NCBI GenBank assembly: GCA_000963575.1
Contig: CP011077.1
Location: forward strand, 1,736,001-1,800,000
DNA length: 64,000 nt
Reading direction: 5' to 3'
Source of the DNA: Klebsiella michiganensis
Lineage (GTDB): Bacteria; Pseudomonadota; Gammaproteobacteria; Enterobacterales; Enterobacteriaceae
This document shows positions 41,013 to 51,073 of the stretch, in pieces (positions within the stretch are counted from its first letter, which is position 1; the number at the start of each line of letters is the position of its first letter). A program made the translations under genes and the position numbers. The notes below the pieces were generated by a model. The model ran no database searches and had not been told where the DNA came from. It saw nothing but the letters and a program-made list of their open reading frames with translations.

Positions 41013-42256
41013 TGGCTTCCCCGCTTTCTTTATTGATTGGCCTGCGTTTTAGCCGCGGGCGACGCCGCAGCGGCATGGTGTCGCTGATCTCGGTGATCTC
41101 CACGCTCGGCATCGCGCTTGGCGTGGCGGTGCTGATCGTCGGTCTGAGCGCGATGAACGGCTTCGAGCGCGAGCTGAAAAACCGCATTCTTGCCGTGGTG
41201 CCCCACGGTGACATTGAGCCGGTGAATCAGCCCTTTACCAACTGGCAGCGTGCGCTGCCCGAGGTGGAGGGCGTCAAAGGCATCGTGGCCGCCGCGCCTT
41301 ATATTCGTTTTACCGGGCTGGTGGAAAGCGGGGCAAACCTGCGCGCCGTTGAAGTGAAGGGCGTTGACCCCGTGCAGGAAACGCAGTTGAGCGCTCTGCC
41401 ACAATACGTCCAGAACAATGCCTGGGCGAACTTCAAGGCCGGGCAGCAGCAAATCATTATGGGCAAAGGCGTGGCGGACGCGCTGAAGGTGAAGCAGGGC
41501 GACTGGGTATCTATCATGATCCCCAACAATGACGGCGGCACCAAGCTGATGCAGCCGAAGCGCGTCCGACTGCAGATCGCCGGTATTCTGTCCCTAAGCG
41601 GCCAGCTGGATCACAGCCTGGCAATGGTGCCGCTGCAGGATGCTCAGGGCTACCTGGATATGGGCGATAGCGTCACCGGGATAGCCATCAAAGTGAATGA
41701 CGTCTTTAACGCCCGGCAGTTGGTGCGCGACGCGGGGCTGGCAACCAATTCCTACGTGCGTATCAGCAGTTGGATTGATACCTACGGCTATATGTACCGC
41801 GATATTCAGATGATCCGCGCCATCATGTATCTGGCGATGGTGCTGGTGATAGGCGTGGCCTGCTTTAACATCGTTTCCACGCTGGTGATGGCGGTGAAAG
41901 ACAAGAGCAGCGACATTGCGGTGCTGCGCACCCTGGGGGCCAAAGACGGCCTGATTCGCGCTATTTTTGTCTGGTACGGCCTGCTGGCCGGGCTGCTCGG
42001 CAGCGTCAGCGGCGTGGTAGTCGGGGTGCTTGCCTCGTGGCAACTGACCAACATCATCGGCGTAATTGAGAAGCTCATCGGGCACCATTTCCTGTCCGGT
42101 GATATTTATTTCATTGATTTCTTACCTTCTGAGCTGCACTGGCTGGACGTGGTTTACGTTCTGGTGACGGCGCTGGTACTTAGCCTTCTGGCAAGCTGGT
42201 ACCCGGCCCGGCGCGCAAGCAATATCGATCCGGCAAGGGTGTTAAGCGGACAATAA
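41012..42256 (+). CDS. lolE: LolE, lipoprotein-releasing ABC transporter permease
   Basis: 414 residues, the E. coli length. Paralogue of LolC that accepts the lipoprotein substrate. MASPLSLLIGLRFSRGRRRSG, MNGFERELKNRILAVVPHGDIEP, the periplasmic domain, then VMAVKDKSSDIAVLRTLGAKDGLIRAIFVWYG and SWYPARRASNIDPARVLSGQ at the end. Nothing unusual is seen. It ends the lolCDE operon; nagK starts 93 bp later, with an ERIC-like relic in the gap. Confidence 0.96.
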   Translation: MASPLSLLIGLRFSRGRRRSGMVSLISVISTLGIALGVAVLIVGLSAMNGFERELKNRILAVVPHGDIEPVNQPFTNWQRALPEVEGVKGIVAAAPYIRFTGLVESGANLRAVEVKGVDPVQETQLSALPQYVQNNAWANFKAGQQQIIMGKGVADALKVKQGDWVSIMIPNNDGGTKLMQPKRVRLQIAGILSLSGQLDHSLAMVPLQDAQGYLDMGDSVTGIAIKVNDVFNARQLVRDAGLATNSYVRISSWIDTYGYMYRDIQMIRAIMYLAMVLVIGVACFNIVSTLVMAVKDKSSDIAVLRTLGAKDGLIRAIFVWYGLLAGLLGSVSGVVVGVLASWQLTNIIGVIEKLIGHHFLSGDIYFIDFLPSELHWLDVVYVLVTALVLSLLASWYPARRASNIDPARVLSGQ

Positions 42257-42278
42257 ATTTAATTAACTATAATTTGCC

Positions 42279-42336
42279 CTACATACTTCGAGCTGTGATC
42301 CGGCAGAACCCAGGCGCAGCTTGAAGCTCAACGGGC
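42279..42336. repeat. ERIC-like relic between lolE and nagK
   Basis: ACATACTTCGAGCTG and CGCAGCTTGAAG form a near-perfect outer-arm pair (9 of 10) without an ERIC core. It directly precedes the nagK ribosome site GGAGC. Confidence 0.5.
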
Positions 42337-42349
42337 ATTGGGAGCAGCG

Positions 42350-43261
42350 ATGTATTACGGATTTGATATCGGCGGCACTAAGATTGCACTCGGCGTTTAC
42401 GACCAACAGCGGCGTTTACTTTGGGAAGCCCGGGTTGCTACTCCTCATGACAGTTACGAAAGTTTCCTCGACGCGGTGGTCGGGCTGGTGGCACAGGCCG
42501 ACGAGAAGTTTAACTGCCGTGGCTCGGTTGGCATCGGCATTCCGGGCATGCCGGAAACCGACGACGGCACGCTGTACGCCGCTAACGTTCCCGCTGCCAG
42601 CGGCAAGCCGCTTCGCGCAGATCTCAGCGCCATGCTTGAGCGCGATGTGCGCATCGACAACGACGCCAACTGCTTCGCGCTTTCCGAAGCCTGGGACGAC
42701 GAATTCCTCAGCTACCCGGTGGTGATGGGGCTGATCCTCGGCACCGGCGTCGGCGGCGGCATCATCATCAACGGTAAATCCGTTACCGGCCGGAGCTACA
42801 TCACTGGTGAATTCGGCCATACCCGCCTGCCGGTGGACGCGCTGGAAATCCTCGGGCGCGATATTCCCTTCACCCGCTGCGGCTGCGGTAAAAACGGCTG
42901 CATCGAAAACTACCTCTCCGGGCGCGGCTTTGCCTGGCTGTGGCAGCACTTCTACCAGGAGCCGCTGGACGCGAAAGAGATCATCTCCCGTTACCGCCAG
43001 GGTGACGAACAGGCTATCGAGCATGTGGACCGTTTCCTGGAGCTGCTGGCGGCCTGCCTCGGCAATTTATTGACCTCAATTGACCCGCATCTGGTGGTGA
43101 TTGGCGGAGGATTGTCTAACTTTAGCGATATCTACGCCCAACTGCCGGAACGCCTGCCGAAGTATCTGCTGCCGGTTGCCGCAGTGCCGCGTATTGAACA
43201 GGCGCGCCACGGGGACGCAGGCGGTATGCGTGGTGCGGCATTCCTCCACTATACGGAGTAA
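42350..43261 (+). CDS. nagK: N-acetylglucosamine kinase NagK
   Basis: 303 residues, ROK family. It phosphorylates GlcNAc released by murein recycling (NagZ acts upstream in the same salvage route). N-terminal phosphate loop YYGFDIGGTKIALGVYD, catalytic Asp in RIDNDANCFALSEAW, second phosphate motif LGTGVGGGIIING, and the ROK zinc site GEFGHTRLPV with CGCGKNGCIENYLSG. Cytosolic. It is followed by cobB after 3 bp, the same pair as in E. coli. Confidence 0.96.
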   Translation: MYYGFDIGGTKIALGVYDQQRRLLWEARVATPHDSYESFLDAVVGLVAQADEKFNCRGSVGIGIPGMPETDDGTLYAANVPAASGKPLRADLSAMLERDVRIDNDANCFALSEAWDDEFLSYPVVMGLILGTGVGGGIIINGKSVTGRSYITGEFGHTRLPVDALEILGRDIPFTRCGCGKNGCIENYLSGRGFAWLWQHFYQEPLDAKEIISRYRQGDEQAIEHVDRFLELLAACLGNLLTSIDPHLVVIGGGLSNFSDIYAQLPERLPKYLLPVAAVPRIEQARHGDAGGMRGAAFLHYTE

Positions 43262-43264
43262 GTC

Positions 43265-44086
43265 ATGCTTTCTCGTCGTCAGCACCGGCTGAGCCGGTTC
43301 CGGAAGAACAAACGCCTGCTGCGCCAACGTTTGCGTCAGCGCATCTTTTTCAGAGACAGGATAGGGCCGGAAGCGATGGACAGACCCAGAGTCGTTGTAC
43401 TCACCGGGGCGGGGATCTCCGCCGAATCAGGTATTCGCACCTTCCGTGCCGCCGACGGGCTGTGGGAAGAGCACCGCGTCGAAGACGTGGCCACGCCGGA
43501 AGGCTTTGCCCGTGACCCGGCGCTGGTGCAGCGGTTCTATAACGACCGTCGTCGCCAGCTTCAGCAGCCGGAAATCCAGCCGAATGCCGCGCACCTGGCG
43601 CTGGCCAGGCTGGAAGAGGCGCTGGGTGACCACTTTGTGCTGGTGACCCAGAATATCGACAACCTCCACGAGCGGGCGGGCAGTAAAAACGTCATCCACA
43701 TGCACGGCGAGTTGCTGAAGGTTCGCTGCGCCAGCAGCGGCCAGGTGCTGGACTGGAAGGACGACATCACTCCGGAAGACCGCTGCCACTGCTGCCAGAT
43801 TTCATCGGCGTTGCGCCCGCACATCGTCTGGTTCGGCGAAATGCCGCTGGGCATGGATGAGATTTACCAGGCGATTGCCACCGCAGACTACTTCATTGCC
43901 ATTGGGACGTCCGGGCACGTTTACCCGGCGGCGGGCTTTGTGCATGAGGCGCGTTTGCAGGGGGCGCACACCGTGGAACTGAACCTGGAGCCGAGCCAGG
44001 TCGGCAGCGAGTTTGAAGAGAAGCATTACGGGCTGGCGAGTCAGGTGGTACCTGAGTTTGTGGATAAGCTTTTGAAGGGATTGTAG
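43265..44086 (+). CDS. cobB: CobB, NAD-dependent protein deacylase (sirtuin), long form
   Basis: 273 residues. N-terminal Arg/Lys-rich extension (about 37 residues, LSRRQHRLSRFRKNKRLLRQRL region) as in the longer E. coli isoform; an internal Met at about residue 38 (MDRPRVVVLTG) would give the short form. Sirtuin motifs: TGAGISAESGIRTFRAADG, QNIDNLHERAG, catalytic His in VIHMHGEL, zinc ligands in RCASS and CHCC, and GTSGHVYPAAGF. The pocket residues Tyr and Arg in FYNDRRRQL, which in E. coli CobB accept succinyl-lysine, are present, so deacetylase and desuccinylase activity are both predicted. Confidence 0.96.
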   Translation: MLSRRQHRLSRFRKNKRLLRQRLRQRIFFRDRIGPEAMDRPRVVVLTGAGISAESGIRTFRAADGLWEEHRVEDVATPEGFARDPALVQRFYNDRRRQLQQPEIQPNAAHLALARLEEALGDHFVLVTQNIDNLHERAGSKNVIHMHGELLKVRCASSGQVLDWKDDITPEDRCHCCQISSALRPHIVWFGEMPLGMDEIYQAIATADYFIAIGTSGHVYPAAGFVHEARLQGAHTVELNLEPSQVGSEFEEKHYGLASQVVPEFVDKLLKGL

Positions 44087-44097
44087 TCGGCGGTAAA

Positions 44098-44238
44098 CCC
44101 TCACCCCGGCCCTCTCCCTGGAAGGGAGAGGGGGAAAACAGAGCTCGATCCAGTTCCCTTGCCTCTTTGAAGAGAGGAGTGAAAACCTAACTCGATCCAG
44201 TCCCCTCTCCCCTTTGGGGAGAGGGTTAGGGTGAGGGG
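44098..44238. repeat. CCCTCACC/GGTGAGGG palindromic intergenic element, copy 1
   Basis: CCCTCACC at one end and GGTGAGGGG at the other. Inside: a head hairpin CCCTCTCCCTGG-AAGGGAGAGGG, then two tandem units, each CTCGATCCAGT plus a CCT...TTTG...GAGAGG hairpin. It lies between convergent cobB and potD. Copy 2 is at 61687-61836. Confidence 0.75.
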
Positions 44239-44242
44239 ACAA

Positions 44243-45289
44243 TCACCGTCCCGCCTTCAACCGCTGATAATAAGACTCATACAGCGCGCTCGCATCACCC
44301 ACATCATTCTGCCACTCCCCGGCTTTAATCACTTCCGCATCCGGGTACAGCGACTTATCTTCCGCCACGTTCTTCGGCAGCAGCTTGCGGGCTTCGAGGT
44401 TTGGCGTCGGGTAGCCGATGGTTTCCGCCACCTGCTTAGCCACGTCCGGGCGCAGCAGGAAGTTGATCAGCTTCAGCGCACCGTCGACGTTCTTCGCGTT
44501 GGCCGGAATCGACAGGTTATCCATCCAGAAAATCCCGCCTTCCTTCGGCCAGACAATCTCCAGCGGCGTTCCCGCCTGGCGGGCCACCCAGGCCGAGCCG
44601 TTCCAAACCATGCCGAGATTCACTTCGCCTTCCATATATGGGTTGGCCGGGTTGTCGGAGTTAAACGCCGCCACGTTGGGCATCAGCTTTTGCAGCTCGT
44701 GGTAAGCGGCCTCAATCTCTTTCGGGTCGGTCGTGTTGCCGGACAGGCCAAGCTTGAGCAGCGCCATCTGGAACACTTCGCGGGCGTCGTCGGTCAGCAG
44801 CAGGCTTTGCTTATACTCCGGCTTCCACAGGTCGGCCCAGCTGGTGACGCTCTTCGGATCGATGGCGTCGCTGTTCACGCCAATCGCCGTGGCGCCCCAG
44901 ATATACGGGATGGAATAGTCGTTATTCGGATCGAACGGCTTGTTCAGCATCTCAGGGTCGAGATTTTTAAAGTTGCTGAGCTGGCTCTTGTCGATCTTCT
45001 GGATCATCCCTTCTTTGCGCATCTTCGCCACAAAGTAAGTGGACGGCACGACCAGATCGTATGCGCCGTCTTTGTAGGTCTTGAGCTTGGCGTACATGGT
45101 TTCGTTCGACTCGTAGGTCGAATAAATCACTTTGATGCCGGTCTCTTTGGTGAACTGCTCCAGCAGGCCCGGCGGTACGTACTCGGTCCAGTTGTAGAAA
45201 TAAAGCGTCTTGCTGTCGTCGGCATGAGCGGCGCCGAGGCTGAGCGCCAGAGCGCCCGCAGCAAGCAGGTGGCGTGGCCATTTTTTCAT
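44243..45289 (-). CDS. potD: PotD, spermidine/putrescine-binding protein
   Basis: 348 residues, the E. coli length. Periplasmic receptor of the PotABCD importer. Signal peptide MKKWPRHLLAAGALALSLGAAHA, then KTLYFYNWTEYVPPGLLEQFTKETGIK, with YESNETMYAKLKTYKDGAYDLVVPSTYFV and the polyamine-site acidic and aromatic residues retained (for example Glu and Trp in WNGSAWVARQAG and Asp in FWMDNLSIPANAKN). It overlaps potC by 4 bp and closes the potABCD operon. The CCCTCACC repeat lies just beyond its stop. Confidence 0.97.
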   Translation of the reverse strand: MKKWPRHLLAAGALALSLGAAHADDSKTLYFYNWTEYVPPGLLEQFTKETGIKVIYSTYESNETMYAKLKTYKDGAYDLVVPSTYFVAKMRKEGMIQKIDKSQLSNFKNLDPEMLNKPFDPNNDYSIPYIWGATAIGVNSDAIDPKSVTSWADLWKPEYKQSLLLTDDAREVFQMALLKLGLSGNTTDPKEIEAAYHELQKLMPNVAAFNSDNPANPYMEGEVNLGMVWNGSAWVARQAGTPLEIVWPKEGGIFWMDNLSIPANAKNVDGALKLINFLLRPDVAKQVAETIGYPTPNLEARKLLPKNVAEDKSLYPDAEVIKAGEWQNDVGDASALYESYYQRLKAGR

Positions 45290-46077
45290 TTTAACGTCCC
45301 CTGAGGTTGAGTTTTATCGCGAAGAATCAGCTGGCTGGCGATGACCAGCAGCAGTGAAAGTAACAGCAGAATAGTGGCCAGGGCGTTCACTTCCGGTGAA
45401 ACGCCAACTTTGACCATTGAGTAAATTTTTAGCGGCAGGATCTCATAGCTCGGCCCGGTGACGAACGAAGATACCACCACGTCGTCCATCGACAGGGTAA
45501 AGCTCAGCAGCCAGCCGGCGGCCACGGCAGGCATCGCCAGCGGCAAAATGATCTTGCGCAGAATGGTCAGCTCGCTGGCGCCCAGGTCACGCGCCGCTTC
45601 CAGCATCTTTACGTCGAACCCTTTCAGGCGCGAGTAAACGGTGACCACCACAAACGGCAGGCAGAAGGTGATGTGGGAAAACAGCAGCGACCAGAAGCCG
45701 AGCGACACCCCCAGCAGCATAAACAGCACCAGCAGCGAGATAGCCATCACGATGTCCGGGGACATCATTACCACAAACAGCATCCCACTGACGAACGGCT
45801 TGCCTCGAAAGCGATAGCGGTACAGCGCCACGGCGGTAAGCGAGCCGATAAGCGTGGCGGCGCTGGCGGAAAACACCGCCATCGTCAGCGAATGCTTTGC
45901 GGCCTGCAGCAGGCTGTCGTTATTCATCAGCAGGCTGTACCAGTTAGTGGTGAACCCCTGCCAGTTAATGCCGAAGCGCGAGCTGTTAAACGAGTTCACG
46001 ATCAGGATGATGATCGGAATATACAAAAAAGCGTAAATGGCGGACATGAAGCCGCCGCGAAGCAGGCGTCCGATCAT
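45286..46077 (-). CDS. potC: PotC, spermidine/putrescine permease
   Basis: 263 residues with six predicted membrane helices. MetI-type ABC permease with the EAA loop LEAARDLGASELTILRKIILPLAMPAV that contacts PotA. N-terminus MIGRLLRGGFMSAIYAFLYIPIIILIVNSFN matches E. coli PotC. It overlaps potB and potD by 4 bp each, so the operon is tightly coupled. Confidence 0.96.
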   Translation of the reverse strand: MIGRLLRGGFMSAIYAFLYIPIIILIVNSFNSSRFGINWQGFTTNWYSLLMNNDSLLQAAKHSLTMAVFSASAATLIGSLTAVALYRYRFRGKPFVSGMLFVVMMSPDIVMAISLLVLFMLLGVSLGFWSLLFSHITFCLPFVVVTVYSRLKGFDVKMLEAARDLGASELTILRKIILPLAMPAVAAGWLLSFTLSMDDVVVSSFVTGPSYEILPLKIYSMVKVGVSPEVNALATILLLLSLLLVIASQLILRDKTQPQGTLK

Positions 46078-46914
46078 TCCAGTTCCACCTTTTTATTCAG
46101 CAGGCGCGCTGCGCGCCAGTACACCAGCAGCATCAGGCCCATCACCAGCGTCAGCGTAATGCTCGTCGCCGCGCCAAACGGCCAGTCGCGGATGTTGAGG
46201 AACTGGCTCTTAATCACGTTGCCGATCAGCAGGTTCTTCGCGCCGCCCATCAGGTCCGAGACGTAGAACAGGCCCATCGCCGGCAGCATCACCAGCAGGC
46301 AGCCGGCGATAATCCCCGGCATGGTCAGCGGCAGAATAATGCGCACAAAAGTTTGCAGCTTGCTGGCGCCGAGATCCCGCGCCGCCTCGAGCAGCGGCTT
46401 ATCCAGTTTCTCAATGCTGGAGTAAAGCGGCATCACCATAAACGGCAGCAGGATATACACCAGGCCGATAATCACCGCGCCTGGCGTGAACATGATACGG
46501 ATAGGCGTGTCGATAAGCCCCAGCCACAGCAGGAACTCGTTGAGGTAGCCCTTGGTGCTGAGAAAAATCTTCAGCCCGTAAATGCGGATCAGCGAATTGG
46601 TCCAGAACGGCACAATCAGCAGGAACAGCAGCAGCGGGCGCACCTTGGCCGGCAGCCGCGCCAGAAACCAGGCGAAAGGGTAGCCGAGCACCAGGCAGGC
46701 CAGCGTGGCTATCGCCGCCATATTCAGCGAGTGCAGCAGCACCTGGGCGTACAGCGGGTCGGCCAGCCGGGTGTAGTTATCCAGCGTAAACACCAGACTC
46801 ACGAAGCTGTCGTTATCGCGAGTCAGGAAGCTGGTGACAATGATCATCAGGTTGGGCAGGAAGACAAACAGCAGCAGCCAGCCCACCACGGTGGCAATCA
46901 CCACATTCTGGAAT

Positions 46915-46931
<17 letters not shown>
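46074..46931 (-). CDS. potB: PotB, spermidine/putrescine permease
   Basis: 285 residues, six membrane helices. FQNVVIATVVGWLLLFVFLPNLMIIVTSFLTRD starts the protein; the EAA loop is LEAARDLGASKLQTFVRIILPLTMPGI. Start Met at 46931 (MKSSRKFQ) follows the E. coli N-terminus and overlaps the potA stop by 17 bp; a Met four codons upstream is possible but less likely. Confidence 0.96.
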
Positions 46932-48051
<1,120 letters not shown>

Positions 48052-48335
48052 AAATGACGTATCCGGAGCGAAGGATACGGGGTTTGTGATTAACCACCTT
48101 GGGTTTTGGCACGTTGAGTAAGGGCTCGCATTCTACGGCAAAGCGGCGGGATCGCCAATCCCGATGGCCACAAAGCCTGGCCGTTATCGTCTACGGTTAA
48201 AGGTACGTTTTACCCTGGCTTTGTTACGTTCCGTGAAAACTATTTTTTTCCGTAACCGACTAAAAGTGACCTGACGCAATATTTGCCCGATGCGGCTTAT
48301 TGATAATTGATGTCACTAAAAACGAGGGTGGCTAA

Positions 48336-49562
48336 ATGGATAAATTACTTGAGCGCTTTTTGCAGTATGTCTCTCTGGATACACAATCCAAGCCCGGCGT
48401 TAAGCAGGTGCCGAGCACCGAAGGGCAATGGAAGCTCCTGCGCCTGTTAAAAGAGCAGCTGGAGCAGTTGGGGCTGGTGGACGTCACGCTCAGCGACCAC
48501 GGCACGGTGATGGGCACGCTCCCGTCGAACGTCGGGCATGCTGTCCCGGCTATTGGCTTTATCTCCCACGTTGATACCGCGCCGGACTTCACCGGCAAAA
48601 ACGTGAACCCGCAGATTGTCGAGAACTACCGCGGCGGCGACATCGCCCTCGGCATTGGCGATGAGATCCTTTCCCCGGTGATGTTCCCGGTGCTGCACCA
48701 GCTGATGGGCCAGACGCTGATCACCACCGACGGCAAAACCTTGCTGGGTGCGGACGACAAAGCGGGCGTGGCGGAAATCATTACCGCGCTGGCGGTATTG
48801 AAAGGCAAAAACGTGCCGCACGGCGATATTCGCGTGGCCTTCACCCCGGACGAGGAAGTCGGGAAGGGGGCGCACTTCTTCGACGTCGACGCCTTTAACG
48901 CCGAGTGGGCCTACACCGTGGACGGTGGCGGAGTGGGCGAGCTGGAAAGCGAGAACTTCAACGCCGCCTCCGTGACCATCAAAATCGTCGGCAACAACGT
49001 GCACCCCGGCACCGCCAAAGGCGTAATGGTTAACGCCCTGTCGCTGGCGGCGCGCATCCACGCCGAAGTCCCGGCGGACGAAAGCCCGGAATGCACCGAG
49101 GGCTACGAAGGCTTCTACCACCTGAACACCATAAAAGGCTCCGTCGACCGGGCCGAGATGCACTACATCATCCGCGATTTCGACCGCGAGCAGTTCGAAG
49201 CCCGCAAACGCAAGATGATGGATATCGCCCAAAAGGTTGGCAAAGGCCTGCACCCGGACTGCTATATCGAGCTGGTAATCGAGGACAGCTATTACAATAT
49301 GCGCGAAAAGGTGGCCGAGCATCCTTATATTGTCGAAGTGGCCCAGCAGGCGATGCGCGACTGCGACATCGAGCCTGTCATGAAACCTATTCGCGGCGGC
49401 ACAGACGGCGCCCAGCTGTCCTTCAAAGGCCTGCCGTGCCCGAACCTGTTCACCGGCGGCTATAACTACCACGGCAAGCACGAGTTCGTGACCCTGGAAG
49501 GAATGGAGAAGGCGGTGGCGGTGATTGTGCGGATTGCTGAGTTGACGGCGAAGAAGGGGTGA
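48336..49562 (+). CDS. pepT: Peptidase T (aminotripeptidase)
   Basis: 408 residues, M20 family, cytosolic; removes the N-terminal residue of tripeptides. Di-zinc site: first ligand in GFISHVDTAPDFTGKN (His and Asp), bridging Asp in LLGADDKAGVAEI, catalytic Glu pair in AFTPDEEVGKGAHFFDVD, then AYTVDGGG, NNVHPGTAKGVMVNAL in the dimer domain, and last His in GGYNYHGKHEFVTLEGM. ATG at 48336 with GAGGG upstream. In E. coli it faces roxA directly; here about 8.5 kb of other genes lies between. Confidence 0.97.
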   Translation: MDKLLERFLQYVSLDTQSKPGVKQVPSTEGQWKLLRLLKEQLEQLGLVDVTLSDHGTVMGTLPSNVGHAVPAIGFISHVDTAPDFTGKNVNPQIVENYRGGDIALGIGDEILSPVMFPVLHQLMGQTLITTDGKTLLGADDKAGVAEIITALAVLKGKNVPHGDIRVAFTPDEEVGKGAHFFDVDAFNAEWAYTVDGGGVGELESENFNAASVTIKIVGNNVHPGTAKGVMVNALSLAARIHAEVPADESPECTEGYEGFYHLNTIKGSVDRAEMHYIIRDFDREQFEARKRKMMDIAQKVGKGLHPDCYIELVIEDSYYNMREKVAEHPYIVEVAQQAMRDCDIEPVMKPIRGGTDGAQLSFKGLPCPNLFTGGYNYHGKHEFVTLEGMEKAVAVIVRIAELTAKKG

Positions 49563-50015
49563 TGTGCGCTTTGCGATAGATGAGTGAAAGGAAAGGGGCG
49601 GGACGCCCCTTAAATTAAGGGACTTATCCCTCATGAAAATATTCTATTTATTCTGGTGCTTATAATTTCTGGCTGGGTTGATGCCCGGCTGGAGTTTAGA
49701 CATGCGGCAGCGTTTATCAAAAGAATAGCCATCCATTTCTATTTGAAGAGCTTATCACCAAAAATACCCTGATCATTGTTTGAACGTAATGCTGGAAGAC
49801 GGTGTGGCGTATAACCTGCTCTATAAATCTGTGATGTTCGGTATTGGGTTAATTTTGAATTGTAGGGGGGAAGGGATAAGGCCGGTGGTGAGTCGTCTGT
49901 AATCAAGGGCGGAGATGATGTATTGCATAATCGCCTTTACTGCTACACAAGAGGCGTCAGCATTTTTGATTCATTAAAAAAGAAATAAAAAATAAAGATA
50001 ATAATACTTTCCACT
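49563..50015. other. Gene-poor A+T-richer stretch downstream of pepT
   Basis: 453 bp without a credible gene. It begins with a GGGGCG-GGA-CGCCCC hairpin (about 49594-49609) that may end the pepT transcript. The rest has only broken short frames and becomes very A+T rich towards 50015. It may be decayed coding sequence; no parent gene was recognised. Confidence 0.6.
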
Positions 50016-50393
50016 TTACTCTCGATTAATCCCAACCCGCATAACATCATGTGGAAACAATGATTTCATCATTATCTGTTCATTAAAAATAAATAGTTTA
50101 GGAGACAGCGCCATCACATCATAGCTATTGCTAATAATCAAACTTAGCTGTGTTTTGAACACGGGGATGTCTGCATCATCCGTGATGACAAAAACGGGCA
50201 TGTCCTTCAATGCCATGTCACTCAGCAGCGTATCTCTGATTTCATAATCAATAAAATCCATTTTTGACCATGCAATGTCTCCGTTTTGCCATGGGTATTG
50301 GTGAAAAACACCCATAGCCTGATCCAGCTGTTCACCTTCAACAATCGTAAAATCGGCTTTAAGTGCAGCCCTACATTCTTCAAACAATGTCAT
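50016..50393 (-). CDS. Hypothetical protein, about 125 residues
   Basis: Not recognised. Met at 50393 (MTLFEECRAALKADF) is chosen because GGAAAA precedes it; the frame opens seven codons earlier. The protein is acidic and soluble, with a predicted mixed alpha/beta pattern, no signal peptide and no membrane segment. DIAWSKMDFIDYEIRDTLL and MPVFVITDDADIPVFKTQLSLI are typical of small cytosolic proteins. Its size, acidity, low G+C content and position beside another orphan small gene resemble immunity genes of toxin systems, but no toxin is nearby and this is only a guess. It is divergent from the gene at 50520. Confidence 0.55.
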   Translation of the reverse strand: MTLFEECRAALKADFTIVEGEQLDQAMGVFHQYPWQNGDIAWSKMDFIDYEIRDTLLSDMALKDMPVFVITDDADIPVFKTQLSLIISNSYDVMALSPKLFIFNEQIMMKSLFPHDVMRVGINRE

Positions 50394-50519
50394 ACTTTTT
50401 CCATGGCCGATCATGTAGTTTAATGTTAACGCTCATTTTAGCGATTTTCTGGTATAAATATAGCTATTGAGTCGCTCTTATGATTGACAGTTGACCTTAA
50501 GATTTGGAAAGCATATTTG

Positions 50520-50756
50520 ATGATACATGAACTTTGGACAAATGAAGATGGGCTGGACTTGTTTTGCCTTGCAGGTCAGCCAGGCGACTCCGCTCGTGAA
50601 TTGCTCGACCCAGGATCCAGATTGATTTGGTCCTGCGAGGCAGTTTCCCACTTTGAAGCAATGACACAGTACTATCATTTCCGCGGCTGGGGAGAATATA
50701 CGACGGATTTTCCTGAGCAGGATAAAAAGACGTACAGAGAATTGGGATGGGAATAA
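50520..50756 (+). CDS. Small conserved-looking protein, 78 residues
   Basis: Function not recognised. ATG at 50520 gives MIHELWTNEDGLDLFCLAG, then LLDPGSRLIWSCEAVSHFEAMTQYYHFRGWGEYTTDF and a Glu/Lys-rich end. The frame opens 12 codons upstream, but that part looks unlike protein and has no ribosome site. The HFEAMTQYY-x4-GWGEYTTDF block looks constrained, with many aromatics and acids; proteins of this look are recalled from enterobacterial and pseudomonad genomes, often next to toxin-immunity loci. Cytosolic, acidic. Confidence 0.6.
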   Translation: MIHELWTNEDGLDLFCLAGQPGDSARELLDPGSRLIWSCEAVSHFEAMTQYYHFRGWGEYTTDFPEQDKKTYRELGWE

Positions 50757-50785
50757 TATTTATTGGACAATTTTTAGAGCAGGCT

Positions 50786-50983
50786 TCATGCCTCATAAAT
50801 ATAGAGAGTTAAATAGCAGCCAAAAAGAGCAACGGAAGTAAAAGACATTCCCCAATGCAACCCCAGTTTCCAGTTATCATATTTCCGCGATCCCACTCGA
50901 CTTTTTGCCATCTCCAGTATTTTCCCACAAAACCACTGTTGACTTATCCAGTATAAAAACAGAGTGTAGTGTTCAGGAAGCAA
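50786..50983 (-). CDS. Possible small membrane protein or gene fragment, 65 residues
   Basis: A weak candidate. A TTG-initiated frame with one hydrophobic segment near the C-terminus (HWGMSFTSVALFGCYLTLYIYEA) after a basic middle (MAKSRVGSRKYDNW). No clear ribosome site. It may be the tail of a decayed membrane-protein gene. It converges on the gene at 50520. Confidence 0.25.
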   Translation of the reverse strand: MLPEHYTLFLYWISQQWFCGKILEMAKSRVGSRKYDNWKLGLHWGMSFTSVALFGCYLTLYIYEA

Positions 50984-51007
50984 TCAAAGTAACCCAGGAA
51001 AGAATTC

Positions 51008-51041
51008 GCCCCCGAACGGTGCACCAACACCAGACGGGGGC
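51008..51041 (+). promoter_or_regulatory. Leader hairpin before the 51074 gene
   Basis: GCCCCCG and CGGGGGC arms with a 20-base loop, 32 bp before the ATG at 51074. It stands in an otherwise A+T-rich stretch and could affect translation or mRNA stability. Confidence 0.45.
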
Positions 51042-51073
51042 TAACCACAACGTAACTAACCAGGAGTCACATC

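Noticed and set aside
44098..44238. CRISPR-like reading of the CCCTCACC repeat region
   Set aside because: Only two tandem units with palindromic arms, no regular spacer lengths, no cas genes, and a sister copy at 61687 with different linkers.
49640..49900. Short broken frames with hydrophobic stretches downstream of pepT
   Set aside because: They could be remains of a membrane-protein gene, but stops are frequent and no parent could be named.
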